Of a DNA stretch of 64,000 bases, positions 52,134 through 60,890 are shown in pieces. The position numbers were made by a program, and so were the translations under genes. This DNA comes from Streptomyces sp. V1I1 (GTDB lineage: Bacteria; Actinomycetota; Actinomycetes; Streptomycetales; Streptomycetaceae): the NCBI RefSeq assembly GCF_030817355.1, contig NZ_JAUSZH010000001.1, positions 558,001 through 622,000 of the forward strand, written 5' to 3'. Each line of letters opens with the position of its first letter. Positions within the stretch are counted from its first letter, which is position 1. The notes under the pieces are model-generated. The model searched no databases, was not told where the DNA came from, and worked only from the letters and a program-made list of their open reading frames with translations.

Positions 52134-53144
52134 ATGCTGAGCCCGTCTCAAGCCAGGTCTGCCAGGCGTGACGTGTGTTTGGCACCTCGGGGCGATCGAG
52201 GAGCCAAAGGACATAGCCAGCCCGCCGGGCAGATATCCCAGTTCGCCCAGCAGGAACGGGACCGGGTTCTGTCCGCGGGCGCGAACGGTCTGGAGAAGCT
52301 CGCCGAGGGACGCGCGGACGAGATCAGCGACGACGAGTCCTTCGGCATGGAGGCCATCGTCCTGCTCGAAGGCAGACCCGCCATCCTCGTCCAGCACCAG
52401 GACTTCCCGTCCCAGGAGGGCGACTGGGCGGTCCTCGACGGCCACCGGGCCGCGATCCGCGAGTCGATCGCCCACGTCGGCCGGGTCGAGGTCTCCGGCC
52501 ACGCCAGCCTGGACTGGGTCGGCACCGCCTTCCTCGTCGGCCCCGACGCCATCATGACGAATCGTCATGTCGCCCTGGAGTTCGCCCGCGCCGACGGCAT
52601 CGGCTGGACCTTCCAGCAGAGCATGAGCGCCCGGATCGACATGGCCGAGGAGTACGGCGCGCTCCCGGCGGGCGGCGGACCGGCGTACGAGATCTCCGAG
52701 GTGCTCGGCATCCATCAGGACGTCGACATGGCCCTGCTACGGGTCTCGCCGGCCGGGGGCGCCACTGCGCTGCCTGCCCCTCTCGCGGTGGCCGCGGACG
52801 CCCCCGGCGACCTGTCGGGTCGTCCGGTGTACTGCGTCGGCTATCCGGCGTACGACGGGCGTCGCAACGAACCGGAGTCGATGCGCAGGATCTTCATGGA
52901 CATCTACAACGTCAAACGCCTGCAGCCCGGGACCACCACGGAGCTCGTGCCGGAGCAGAACGTCATGAAGCACGACTGCTCCACCCTGGGCGGCAACAGC
53001 GGCTCCCCCGTCTTCGACCTCACCGACCACCGCGTCCTCGGCCTGCACTTCGGCGGCCGCTACGGCTTCGGCAACTACGCCGTGCCTCTGTGGCAGTTGG
53101 TGGACGATCCCTTGCTGCGCCGCGCCGAGGTCAACTTCGTCTGA
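52134..53144 (+). CDS. Trypsin-like serine protease
   Basis: Up to 336 residues. An N-terminal region (QFAQQERDRVLSAGANGLEK, MEAIVLLEGRPAILVQHQDF) precedes a chymotrypsin-fold protease with His in IMTNRHVALEF, Asp in HQDVDMALLRV and Ser in LGGNSGSPVFDL. No signal peptide is visible, so it is probably cytoplasmic. ATG 52134 is uncertain: the DNA upstream is a fragment of another gene, and the original start may be lost. The architecture recalls the protease carried by the element at 34864-36683, but the sequences differ. Confidence 0.75.
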   Translation: MLSPSQARSARRDVCLAPRGDRGAKGHSQPAGQISQFAQQERDRVLSAGANGLEKLAEGRADEISDDESFGMEAIVLLEGRPAILVQHQDFPSQEGDWAVLDGHRAAIRESIAHVGRVEVSGHASLDWVGTAFLVGPDAIMTNRHVALEFARADGIGWTFQQSMSARIDMAEEYGALPAGGGPAYEISEVLGIHQDVDMALLRVSPAGGATALPAPLAVAADAPGDLSGRPVYCVGYPAYDGRRNEPESMRRIFMDIYNVKRLQPGTTTELVPEQNVMKHDCSTLGGNSGSPVFDLTDHRVLGLHFGGRYGFGNYAVPLWQLVDDPLLRRAEVNFV

Positions 53145-53179
53145 TCGCCGTCCGGGACGCGGTACGGCGCGCGCTCCGG

Positions 53180-53551
53180 CTACCGGAAGATCGCCATGGC
53201 CTGCACTTCCAGGACCGCGTCGTCGGCGTTCCAGGAGATGTCCCGGATGGCCACCTCGCGCGACCCTGTGCTGGTGATGTGGGCCCGTATGTGGTGCTTC
53301 AACAGGAGGCGCTGAACCTCTTCGTCCTCGAAGAAGTCCCGCTTGGACGCCATCTCGCCCTCGAGCGTGACGACCCGCTCGAAGGGCAGCAGGATGTTTC
53401 CCGAAACCGCCAGTACGGCTACACCCGTCAGAACGGCGGCGAGTACTGGCAGGAAGACGACCAGAAGACGGCGGCGTGACCACAAGGACGACGACTGGCG
53501 CCGGACGGCCAGGCGCGGCTCCTCGATGGCAGGTCTCTCCCCGATGACCAC
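53180..53551 (-). CDS. Membrane-anchored protein, probably truncated
   Basis: From GTG 53551 a basic N-terminus leads into a membrane helix (LLVVFLPVLAAVLTGVAVLA) and an outside segment: LPFERVVTLEGEMASKRDFF, EDEEVQRLLLKHHIRAHITS, TGSREVAIRDISW. This resembles the beginning of extracytoplasmic substrate-binding proteins (SEK.DFF.D..V...L, SGSR), which are several hundred residues long; this one ends after 123. Probably a truncated gene. Confidence 0.5.
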   Translation of the reverse strand: MVIGERPAIEEPRLAVRRQSSSLWSRRRLLVVFLPVLAAVLTGVAVLAVSGNILLPFERVVTLEGEMASKRDFFEDEEVQRLLLKHHIRAHITSTGSREVAIRDISWNADDAVLEVQAMAIFR

Positions 53552-53591
53552 GGACGTCTTCTCCCCCCCGCTTCCCCACTGCTCCCCGGCC

Positions 53592-53643
53592 CAGCTCGGG
53601 GCCCAGCTCGGGGACCAGCTCGGGGACCAGCTCGGGGACCAGC
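53592..53643. repeat. 12-bp tandem repeat, four units
   Basis: The unit CAGCTCGGGGAC occurs four times in a row (the first ends CC), followed by CAGC. It keeps the reading frame in all frames and lies between the divergent genes at 53551 and 53829. Confidence 0.9.
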
Positions 53644-53736
53644 ATTTCGCAGTCGGACGACTCTCGGGCAGGCTCGGCGAATCCCCTGCCATTCAGCTGT
53701 TGACAACACCCCACATCGAGCTCAGTCTGGTAATAA

Positions 53737-53750
53737 CTGGTTATGACCAG
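53737..53750. promoter_or_regulatory. CTGGT-N4-ACCAG site
   Basis: CTGGTTATGACCAG has the same arms as the site at 56753-56766 in front of a GntR/UTRA gene. A TTGACA hexamer lies just upstream at 53700. Location is 79 bp before the HATPase gene start. Confidence 0.6.
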
Positions 53751-53828
53751 AAGGTTTCGGTAGTGCCAGTGCCCGCCAAGGAGAAAAGGCCCGGCGACGC
53801 GCACAGCTACTGGGAAATAGAGGTCGTC

Positions 53829-54263
53829 ATGGCAATCAACGCAACGGCTGTCGATACCGATGACCGCGAGTTCATGTGCCCCGATATCCACGCCGCCCGG
53901 GACGTCGGGCGTACACGCCGCCGTGTCGACGCTCTCCTTGGCCGCTGGAACGTGTCACCGGACGTAGTCGAAGATGCTCTCCTGGTCATCTCCGAACTGG
54001 TCACCAATGCTGTCACCCATGCACTGCCACCGGCCGTGCTGAGAGTGACCTGCCGACGCGGCATCCTTCGAATCGAAGTCACCGACGGCGGGCCGATGCA
54101 TAAGCAGCGAACCGAAGGGCTGCACGATGAGCACGGCCGCGGCATTTGCATCGTCACCGCTGTCGCAACTCAACATGGCACCGTGGCCCACGCCGGCGGA
54201 GTCACCCACTGGGCGGAGCTGCACCCCCTGTGGGCAGCCCGTCCTCCCACCGACAGGACCTAG
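53829..54263 (+). CDS. ATP-binding protein, anti-sigma (HATPase_c) type
   Basis: A 144-residue solo GHKL protein: CPDIHAARDVGRTRRRVDAL, ALLVISELVTNAVTHALPPA (N-box), IEVTDGGP and HGRGICIVTAVATQHG. AGAGG lies six bases before ATG 53829; the open frame upstream is not coding. Possible control by the GntR protein that recognises CTGGT-N4-ACCAG. Confidence 0.82.
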   Translation: MAINATAVDTDDREFMCPDIHAARDVGRTRRRVDALLGRWNVSPDVVEDALLVISELVTNAVTHALPPAVLRVTCRRGILRIEVTDGGPMHKQRTEGLHDEHGRGICIVTAVATQHGTVAHAGGVTHWAELHPLWAARPPTDRT

Positions 54264-55310
54264 CCGGACAGAGGCAGGTCGGGTACGACGTCGTCCGCCC
54301 ACGGGCCGAGGTCGGTGGGCAGCCGGGAGATGACAGTGGTGAGGCGTTCGACCGCACGGACCGCATCGAGATCGTGGTCGGCCGGCTCGTCCTCCGTATC
54401 GCCGTCCTCCGTGTCGTCCGGCTGGTCCCTCAGCACGACGAGTACGTCCCTGCCCTGGATCGACCACTCCATCACCCCTGCGGCCAGCATCGCCGCGGTG
54501 GTCTCCTCCGTGACCAGCGCCTCGGCGAAGTCCGGCCGGAGGGTGTCGACCTCGACCGTGTGCCGATTGCGCCGGGTGCCCGTGCCGCGCAGCACGATCC
54601 GAATGGACGGGAAGACGATGTCCAAGTGCACGGCGCAGACGGTCACATGGAGCTGCTGCCACGCCCGGAATGGTGCGAAGGGCACGGGCTCGAAGGCATC
54701 GGCGATCGTGAAGGTGACGCGTTGGTGGGTGCCGGACATCACGGCGAAGTGGACGCGGAGTTTCACCTGGGCGGGTTGTTCAAGAGCTCGGCCGCGTTGG
54801 TGGACAGTCGCTGCATGGGGCCGGACGCCCACCGCCCTGCGAGAGCCGGCAGCCGGTCTCTGAACGCCCAGCCGCGAGCCTGCGCGAACTCCCGGCGCTG
54901 CGCGACGGTTTCAGCCTTGGCAGGGCGCCGCAGGAGCTCCGGCACGATGTAGTAGGCGGCGGTCAGAGCGGCGTACTCGGCAACCGCGACGAGCACATGC
55001 ACCCACTGGGCCGTCCGACGAAGAAGAGACCGGCCATCCCCAGGAAGTAGGGCGAGTAACTCTGCAGAGGCGTACCCCCGGACCGGTGCCGGGAGGTCCA
55101 CACGGCGAAATCGCGTCCCGGAACCTCCGCGCGGTTGACGGCCAAGGCCGTCAACAGATTGATCAGACCGAGCACCAGGACGATCGGAACCGCGGCAAGG
55201 CAGGCGGTCGCCCAGTCGCCGTCACTCGCGTCGGTGATCCAGAACCAGACAGCCAACACGGCGGACAGCAGTGCGATGGGCAGACACCCCAGGCCCGAGT
55301 AAGCAATCAT
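54260..55310 (-). pseudogene. Membrane protein with two frameshifts
   Basis: ATG 55310 reads MIAYSGLGCLPIALLSAVLA through two or three membrane segments to YFLGMAGLFFVGR; the frame then shifts near 55015 to TAQWVHVLVAVAEYAALTAA and GWAFRDRLPALAGRWASGPM, and again near 54770 to VKLRVHFAVMSGTHQRVTFT ... EVDTLRPDFAEALVTEET, ending GPWADDVVPDLPLSG. The last region resembles a cytoplasmic DUF3137-like domain found in Streptomyces membrane proteins. Single-base changes would restore about 345 residues. Confidence 0.7.
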
Positions 55311-55388
55311 CGCCCTCCCCCTTCAGATCGGATGCTGATCATCGCGCTTTTGAGTTCACATCAGCATCCGTGAATATGCGTAAGCGGC

Positions 55389-55830
55389 CTACGCACACAA
55401 CTCGTTCGATTGCAGGGCGACAGGTTGACCGGTCGCGAGCGAGTGGTAGGCGGCCAGAACGATCTGGAGCGTGCGCAGGCCGGACTGCCCATCGGGTTGA
55501 GCCTGTCGGCCGGTGCGGGCGGCATCGAGGAAGGCTTCGAGCATCGCTTGGTTGAGGTCTGCCGCTCCGGGCTCCCAGCGGGGACGGGCCTGTGCGGAGT
55601 CGAATCCGTCGAGGAGCTGGGGGAAAGCGTCGAACTCGACGATGGCACGGTCGCCGACGCACGTCATGGTCAGGCCGCCCCACGTGGGGTGCTCGGGCGG
55701 GCGGCTCCAGCTGCAGTCCACGGTGGCGACGACTCCGCTGGGGTATTCCAGGGTGACGACCCCCGCACTTTCGACGCCCGCGGTGTCGCTGTCGGACTGG
55801 AGCAGTCTGTTGGCCTCCCGCGGAAGGGGT
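55389..55830 (-). pseudogene. Gfo/Idh/MocA oxidoreductase, C-terminal fragment
   Basis: The minus strand reads ESAGVVTLEYPSGVVATVDC, SWSRPPEHPTWGGLTMTCVG, DLNQAMLEAFLDAARTGRQA and GLRTLQIVLAAYHSLATGQP, the C-terminal alpha/beta domain of sugar oxidoreductases. The N-terminal NAD-binding half is missing. It lies 145 bp downstream of the GntR gene, on the same strand. Confidence 0.8.
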
Positions 55831-55974
55831 CGCGCAATACGCGAGAACCGGGGTAACGGGCATATGTCGCATACATGAAAATTCATGCTCAGGGCAAGGA
55901 CGCGGAGCGGCCCGCCCACGGAACGTCGACACCTGCTGGTCAGCCCGGTCGTACACCGACCACAGCGGACTTTT

Positions 55975-56706
55975 CTAACGGTCGGCGAGCGTCATGTGAA
56001 GCTGGTACCGGTCGGCACGGAACCAGGAGTATGTGTGCTCGATCGGCTGCTTGCCGCTGTAGGAGGTGCGGTCGAAGGTCATGACCGAACCGCCCTTACT
56101 CATGCCCAGCAGCGTGGAGATCTCCGCGGGCGCACGGCCGGCCCCCACGATCTGTTCGGCGCGGTCCACCGGGTAGCCGTACTGGACGGCGAGCGTCTCG
56201 TAGATCGAAGACGTGAAGTCGACGCTGTCCAGGTCCGGCAGAAGCTCGGCGTCGTACCAGGCGTCATCCACCGAGATCGGTGTGCCATTGGCCAGCCGGA
56301 GGCGTCGCACGTGCCAGGCATCCTTGTTCGGGCCAAGCTCCAGGGCTGTGATCGTGGCGGGCGCGGGTGCGTCCCGGCCGATGGAAAGGATCACGGTGCT
56401 CGGCTCGAGCCCAAGCCTGCGCATGTCCTCGTGGAAGGACGCCAGACGCAGCTCAGAGCGGTAGGCCCGCTCCGCCACGAACGTACCCCGGCCGTGCACG
56501 CGCACCGCGAGGCCTTCGGCCACCAACTGACTGAGGGCTTCGCGCACCGTTACGCGGCTCACTCCGTGATCGATGCACAGTTGGCGCTCACTCGGAAGGG
56601 CATCTCCGGGCGACAGCTGATTCGTGCACATGTCGACCAAGATGGCGCGCAACTGCGCGTGCTTGGGCAACATCGCATTCGAGGCGATCTGCTGCGGCTT
56701 GGCCAT
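55975..56706 (-). CDS. GntR family regulator with UTRA domain
   Basis: A 243-residue HutC/DasR-type regulator. Winged helix in 15-80 (LSPGDALPSERQLCIDHGVS, RVTVREALSQLVAEGLAVRV, HGRGTFV); UTRA ligand domain in 95-240 (VRRLRLANGTPISVDDAWYD, TFDRTSYSGKQPIEHTYSWF). ATG 56706 has GGTGGG upstream; ATG 56745 is in frame but lacks a ribosome binding site and abuts the operator. Neighbouring ROK and Gfo/Idh remnants suggest that it once controlled use of a sugar or amino sugar. Confidence 0.87.
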   Translation of the reverse strand: MAKPQQIASNAMLPKHAQLRAILVDMCTNQLSPGDALPSERQLCIDHGVSRVTVREALSQLVAEGLAVRVHGRGTFVAERAYRSELRLASFHEDMRRLGLEPSTVILSIGRDAPAPATITALELGPNKDAWHVRRLRLANGTPISVDDAWYDAELLPDLDSVDFTSSIYETLAVQYGYPVDRAEQIVGAGRAPAEISTLLGMSKGGSVMTFDRTSYSGKQPIEHTYSWFRADRYQLHMTLADR

Positions 56707-56752
56707 GCCATTCCCACCCTTGATCCTCCGATGGCGCTCGGCCATTCCGCAA

Positions 56753-56766
56753 CTGGTAGTAACCAG
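56753..56766. promoter_or_regulatory. CTGGT-N4-ACCAG operator of the GntR gene
   Basis: CTGGTAGTAACCAG lies 47 bp upstream of the chosen GntR start and between it and the divergent ROK remnant. GntR/HutC proteins typically bind short palindromes of this size; a matching site is at 53737-53750. Confidence 0.7.
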
Positions 56767-56825
56767 TATGCATCCCCTGCCCTACCGCCCTGCAAGGGCG
56801 TCCGCTCCGTGACTTTGCCGTGACG

Positions 56826-57440
56826 GTTGACACAACTCCTGATGCCGAGCCATGCCTTCAGCACGACGCGGCCGCATGCCTCGCGGAACTCCGTCTCGGA
56901 AACGCGGCCGGGATCGACGAAGTGCTCGTTGTCGTACTGGGCGCCGGCGTCGCCGCCGGCATCGTCACCGCCGGAAAGATCGTGCACGGCGCCCAGGGAA
57001 TCGCGGGAGAATTCGGGCACATTGCGGTGTTCGCCGACGGCGAGCCATGCGCATGCGGCCATGGGCTGCGTCGAAGCCTATGCCGCTGCCGGCGCACTGG
57101 TACGCCGCTACCGAGAAGCCGGGGGAACCGCGGACGGCGCAGCCGATGTGGTCGCCCAACTGGGCAGCCACGAACCGGCAGACCGCGTCTGGACGGAAGG
57201 CATGAACGCTCTGGGACGCGCTCTGGTCACCTCGACTGTTCTGCTCGATCACCAACTCATCGTGCTGGCCGGAGGAATGACAGGAGCGGGCAACCACCTG
57301 CTGGAACCCGTGCGGCGCACGCTGCAGGACGGGCTTGCCTGACGCTCAGCACCCTCCGTACACATATCCCCCCTAGGGGCGAGTACCGGACTCTTCGGAG
57401 CCGCACTCCACGCCCTCGACACCTTCGAACCGGCCGGAAG
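56826..57440 (+). pseudogene. ROK-family sugar kinase remnant
   Basis: Reads ACLAELRLGNAAGIDEVLVV, VLGAGVAAGIVTAGKIVHGA, GIAGEFGHIAVFADGEPCAC, then after a one-base loss near 57060 GCVEAYAAAGALVRRYREAG and HQLIVLAGGMTGAGNHLLEP; a further break near 57340 leads to GLFGAALHALDTF. EFGHI and the CxCG..GCxE zinc motif are ROK hallmarks. The N-terminal ATP-binding part is missing. Divergent from the GntR gene. Confidence 0.8.
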
Positions 57441-57507
57441 CACGGAGCACTGGCACAGGCACGGGCCTGCGGCGCTGCCACGGATCTCATGAGGACGTGA
57501 TTCTTCG

Positions 57508-58077
57508 ATGTGGTTCCACACCAGGGCACGACAATCCCGTCCCAGGCTCCAGCCGGAACTCGATGACATCGAGCTTGCACGAGCCATCGCGCATGTGGGA
57601 GCCCAGATAGCGGCCCAGGGCGACAACCTGGCCGAGTCCAACGACCGAGGCGCTCTCACCTACCCCATAGAGCGGGTACTTCGGGAGGCTGGAGAAGACT
57701 GGGACAGACGCACCCACAGACTCAGCGTCCTGGCCAACATGCCGGACGCCGTCGTCCTCGCCGACCAATGGCGATCCCGCCAGCCCAGCAACGGGTACGC
57801 CATCCTCTTCCACGCCTGGGCTCAGTTCGCCACGGCACGCGCAAACGGATCACTCCCGGACGCGGAAGCCGCCATCGGCACCCGGCTTCCTGCGTCATGC
57901 AGCAGCTCTCGCGGACTTGAATCTGCTCGCGTTCGTACTGACGAAAGCCAACCGGCCGGCGGACGCGAGAGAGGTCTTCCAGTCAATCGGAACCACGATC
58001 ACGGCTTGGCCCTGGGAAGTTGACGGTGCGCCACTTGAGGCGTTCATCGAATGTCGTGGTCGTGCTTGCCGCTGATA
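57508..58077 (+). pseudogene. Hypothetical helical protein with a frameshift
   Basis: ATG 57508 reads LDDIELARAIAHVGAQIAAQ, GDNLAESNDRGALTYPIERV and LREAGEDWDRRTHRLSVLAN; near 57885 the frame changes and another continues AAALADLNLLAFVLTKANRP and ADAREVFQSIGTTITAWPWE to GRACR at 58077. TPR-like helical repeats; similar proteins occur in Streptomyces without known role. One base would restore about 189 residues. Confidence 0.58.
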
Positions 58078-58273
58078 CAGCTGGTCCGGGGCGCCCGCCG
58101 CGTCCGGATGCCCGAAGGCGGCGTCCGCACCGGCTGAACCGCACGGTCTCGTCGGCGCCACACCGGCGCCATCACCGCGCGAAGCGGTCCTGCAGGTGTC
58201 AGACTCGAAGAACGGCAATCGGGGGGGGCAAGCCGACACTCAGCTTCTGCCACCGTCAGTAAGGGCATCCACC

Positions 58274-58573
58274 ATGACCTGGGCATCGTGGACGACCACC
58301 GGAATCTACGCAGGAGCCGGTGGCGTCCTGACCGAAGAGGTCGGTGTGATCAGCGGCGACCTGTCCGTCCACACCACCTGGTACGACGGCCAGGCCCAGA
58401 TCGCCATTCAGTTCAGCGGCGCCTCGGACTGGTACACCATGGCAGGCAGCCCCATCCCGTGCCCCTCCGAAGAGGCCAGCCGCACCCTCCACCAATCCGT
58501 CGTGGAGGCGGTACGTGCCGGAGCGGGAGCCGCCCCCGTCTCCGTCGACCAGGGCATGGTTCCGCCGGCCTGA
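58274..58573 (+). CDS. Hypothetical protein, 99 residues
   Basis: ATG 58274 starts MTWASWTTTGIYAGAGGVLT, then DLSVHTTWYDGQAQIAIQFS and SDWYTMAGSPIPCPSEEAS. Beta-rich first half, helical end, no membrane segment. Family not recognised; the start has no strong ribosome binding site. Confidence 0.5.
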   Translation: MTWASWTTTGIYAGAGGVLTEEVGVISGDLSVHTTWYDGQAQIAIQFSGASDWYTMAGSPIPCPSEEASRTLHQSVVEAVRAGAGAAPVSVDQGMVPPA

Positions 58574-58630
58574 GCCGCGAGGACGGCGCCGCATCCCGAA
58601 CCGTCCCCGTCCGCCACGCGGCCCAAGGTG

Positions 58631-58918
58631 TCAGGCGTTTTCCCCCGCGACCACCTTGACTGTCGAGTACTTGCGCCGCAGCTCCTTCAGCGGCTGGTAC
58701 TCCGCGGAGTCCCAGAATCTCTGGAGCACCGCCTTGGACTCGAACTGGTGGATGACCAACGTGGCCGGGCGCCAGTCCCCTTCGAGAACCAGGGCGTTGC
58801 CGTCGATCAGCAGGTTACGGCCGCCGGCCTTGTCGATGAGAGGTGTCACCCCGTCGATGTACTCCTGGAAGCCCTCCGGGTCGGCGATATTGAGGTCGAT
58901 GACGACGTAAGCGGTCAT
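58631..58918 (-). CDS. DUF1330 family protein
   Basis: A 95-residue dimeric alpha-beta barrel protein: AYVVIDLNIADPEGFQEYID, KAGGRNLLIDGNALVLEGDW and LVIHQFESKAVLQRFWDSAE match DUF1330. GGAGGAAA precedes ATG 58918. Divergent from an AraC gene 137 bp away, which probably regulates it. Confidence 0.87.
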   Translation of the reverse strand: MTAYVVIDLNIADPEGFQEYIDGVTPLIDKAGGRNLLIDGNALVLEGDWRPATLVIHQFESKAVLQRFWDSAEYQPLKELRRKYSTVKVVAGENA

Positions 58919-59055
58919 GGTCGGTTTCCTCCATGTGTGCGTGCCGGTGTGTTGTCATCGACCGTACGGAAGGTGCCGCGGGCTTTCCTATGCGTGGAAG
59001 TGGCGAGAAAATACGCCATCGTCCCGATGCACGCCTTCACGATAGATTCTGCGCC

Positions 59056-60003
59056 ATGGACGTATTCAGCGACGTCATCGCCACCATGCGGATCGGCCGG
59101 GCGAAGTTCACCCACTCGCGACGTGGCGGGCAGTGGGGCAACCGATTCGGCCCGTACCCCGGCGCGGGATTCCACATCGTGTTGAGGGGCAGCTGCTGGA
59201 TGCTTTCGCCGGACGGCTCGCCAAGGCTGCTCACCGCAGGTGATGTGGTGTTCCTGCCGCATGGAGCGATGCACGGCATGAGCAGCAGCCCGGACCGTGT
59301 ACCCGCAGAACTGCCGCCCGAGCCGGAAGCCCGCGGGGAGGACAGCTTCCTCGGCGACGGGGAGCACGAGCCCGCACCCGGTGAAGCGCTCCTGCTGTGT
59401 GGTGCCTACCGGCTTGACCGAGGGCAGGTGCACCCGTTCCTGCGCGCGCTCCCCGAGGTCATCCACATCCCCGCCCGGCCGGGCCACCACCCCGCCCTTC
59501 GCGCAGCCGTCGACCTGCTGGGCGCCGACCTCACGGACGCCCGACCCGGGGCAGACGCTGCCCTGCCCGCGCTGCTGGACCTGCTCCTGGTCTACCTGCT
59601 GCGCGCATGGCTGGACGAAGAGGCCTCTCGCCGGTCCGGCTCCGGCTGGTGCGCCGCGCTCACCGATCCGGCCGTCGCAGCCGCGCTCAACCACATCCAC
59701 CGGCGGCCCGCGCGGCCTTGGACGGTGCAGGAACTGGGCAACGAAGTCGGGATGTCCAGAACGGCCTTCGCCAGACGGTTCACCTCGTTCGTCGGGCAGT
59801 CGCCGATGGCCTACCTGGCCTGGTGGCGGCTGAGTACCGCTGCACGCATCCTGCGGGACGGCGACGCTCCCCTCGCCACCGTTGCCCAACAGGTCGGCTA
59901 CGCCTCGGAATTCGCCTTCTCCAACGCCTTCAAGCGCACGTTCGGAGTCGCCCCCGGCCGCTTCCGGCGAGAGCACCGTGCGGCCCCCGTATCCGTGCCC
60001 TGA
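59056..60003 (+). CDS. AraC family regulator with cupin-like N-terminus
   Basis: A 315-residue regulator: an N-terminal AraC_binding_2/cupin region (FHIVLRGSCWMLSPDGSPRL, AGDVVFLPHGAMHGM) and a C-terminal pair of helix-turn-helix motifs (WTVQELGNEVGMSRTAFARR, FTSFVG and LATVAQQVGYASEFAFSNAF, KRTFGVAPGRFR). Related regulators control the divergent enzyme gene, here DUF1330. Confidence 0.87.
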   Translation: MDVFSDVIATMRIGRAKFTHSRRGGQWGNRFGPYPGAGFHIVLRGSCWMLSPDGSPRLLTAGDVVFLPHGAMHGMSSSPDRVPAELPPEPEARGEDSFLGDGEHEPAPGEALLLCGAYRLDRGQVHPFLRALPEVIHIPARPGHHPALRAAVDLLGADLTDARPGADAALPALLDLLLVYLLRAWLDEEASRRSGSGWCAALTDPAVAAALNHIHRRPARPWTVQELGNEVGMSRTAFARRFTSFVGQSPMAYLAWWRLSTAARILRDGDAPLATVAQQVGYASEFAFSNAFKRTFGVAPGRFRREHRAAPVSVP

Positions 60004-60303
60004 CGGTGCAACAGCATCTAACGGTGCATCAACCGACTGAAGCAGTTGCCTCTGGTCCGCGCGGTGATCCGAATGAACGCCCCTCGCCCATTCGCCGTCC
60101 TCCTGGTGCATCTCTCACCGAGACGGTCTCCGCTCCGGTGACCTGCGTAAATGATCAAGCGAGACCAGCCGCTTCGCCTGCCCGGGTGACACATAAGTCG
60201 AATGTCATGTTGCGGTGGTGACGGACTGTCGGTTGCCTCATGAACGGAGCACAGCAGAGGCGCCGCGCAGACAGGCCGGACACTGCTCCGTTGGAGGATC
60301 CTC
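60004..60303. other. Intergenic, no gene seen
   Basis: Three hundred bases between the AraC gene and the secreted-protein gene. It must contain the promoter for the latter; I see no clear operator or RNA gene. Confidence 0.4.
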
Positions 60304-60792
60304 ATGCGTAACACACGTGTTGGTGTAGGTATCGGCCTGGTTCTCGGTGCCCTCTGCCTGTCAGCCCCGGCCGCCGTCGCCGATGACGCAGGCATCCACA
60401 TCCGCCCCGGGAACGTCTCACCGGGCTCCAAGGTCACCGTCAGCACCAAGGCCTGCGGCCCGGACGTCACCTATGGCAAGGGCGAGTCGGAGGCGGGAGG
60501 GGCGTTCCACCTCTTCGAGGGTGACAGCAAAGGTGTACTCACCGGGGAGTTCGAGGTCCCGGAAGGGACTGATCCCGGCAGCGACAAAGTCACCGTGAAG
60601 TGCCCACCTCGGATCAAGATCACCGATACCTACCAGGTCAGCGACCACGAGCCGAAGGGCGCGGTAGACGCCGGCTTCGGCCCGGCCACGGACAGAGGTA
60701 CGCAGTTCGCCCTGGGCGGTGCGCTGCTCGCCGGAGCCGCCGCCGTGGGTGTGGTCAGGAGGCGCCGCCGCCTGAGCGCCACGCGAAACTGA
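60304..60792 (+). CDS. Secreted surface-type protein with C-terminal anchor
   Basis: A 162-residue protein: signal peptide VGVGIGLVLGALCLSAPAAV with AVA-D cleavage site near 27, a beta-rich exported domain with two Cys (STKACGPDV, VKCPPRIKI), and a C-terminal hydrophobic helix (FALGGALLAGAAAVGVV) followed by RRRRR. This is the layout of sortase-processed or membrane-anchored proteins, though no LPxTG-type motif is visible. TTGGAGGA precedes ATG 60304. A class F sortase follows 98 bp downstream. Confidence 0.8.
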   Translation: MRNTRVGVGIGLVLGALCLSAPAAVADDAGIHIRPGNVSPGSKVTVSTKACGPDVTYGKGESEAGGAFHLFEGDSKGVLTGEFEVPEGTDPGSDKVTVKCPPRIKITDTYQVSDHEPKGAVDAGFGPATDRGTQFALGGALLAGAAAVGVVRRRRRLSATRN

Positions 60793-60890
60793 CCGCCCAC
60801 CTCCCGCCACACCGGCCCCCGGACACCGCATCGATCCGGGGGCCCCGAGGGCCCCACTCCACCCGCTGCGAAAGCAGAGGCTCAACCGCG

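Noticed and set aside
53700..53736. Sigma-70-type promoter with TTGACA and TAATAA
   Set aside because: The spacing between the two hexamers is about 25 bp, too long for a normal promoter; no better -10 fits at 16-19 bp.
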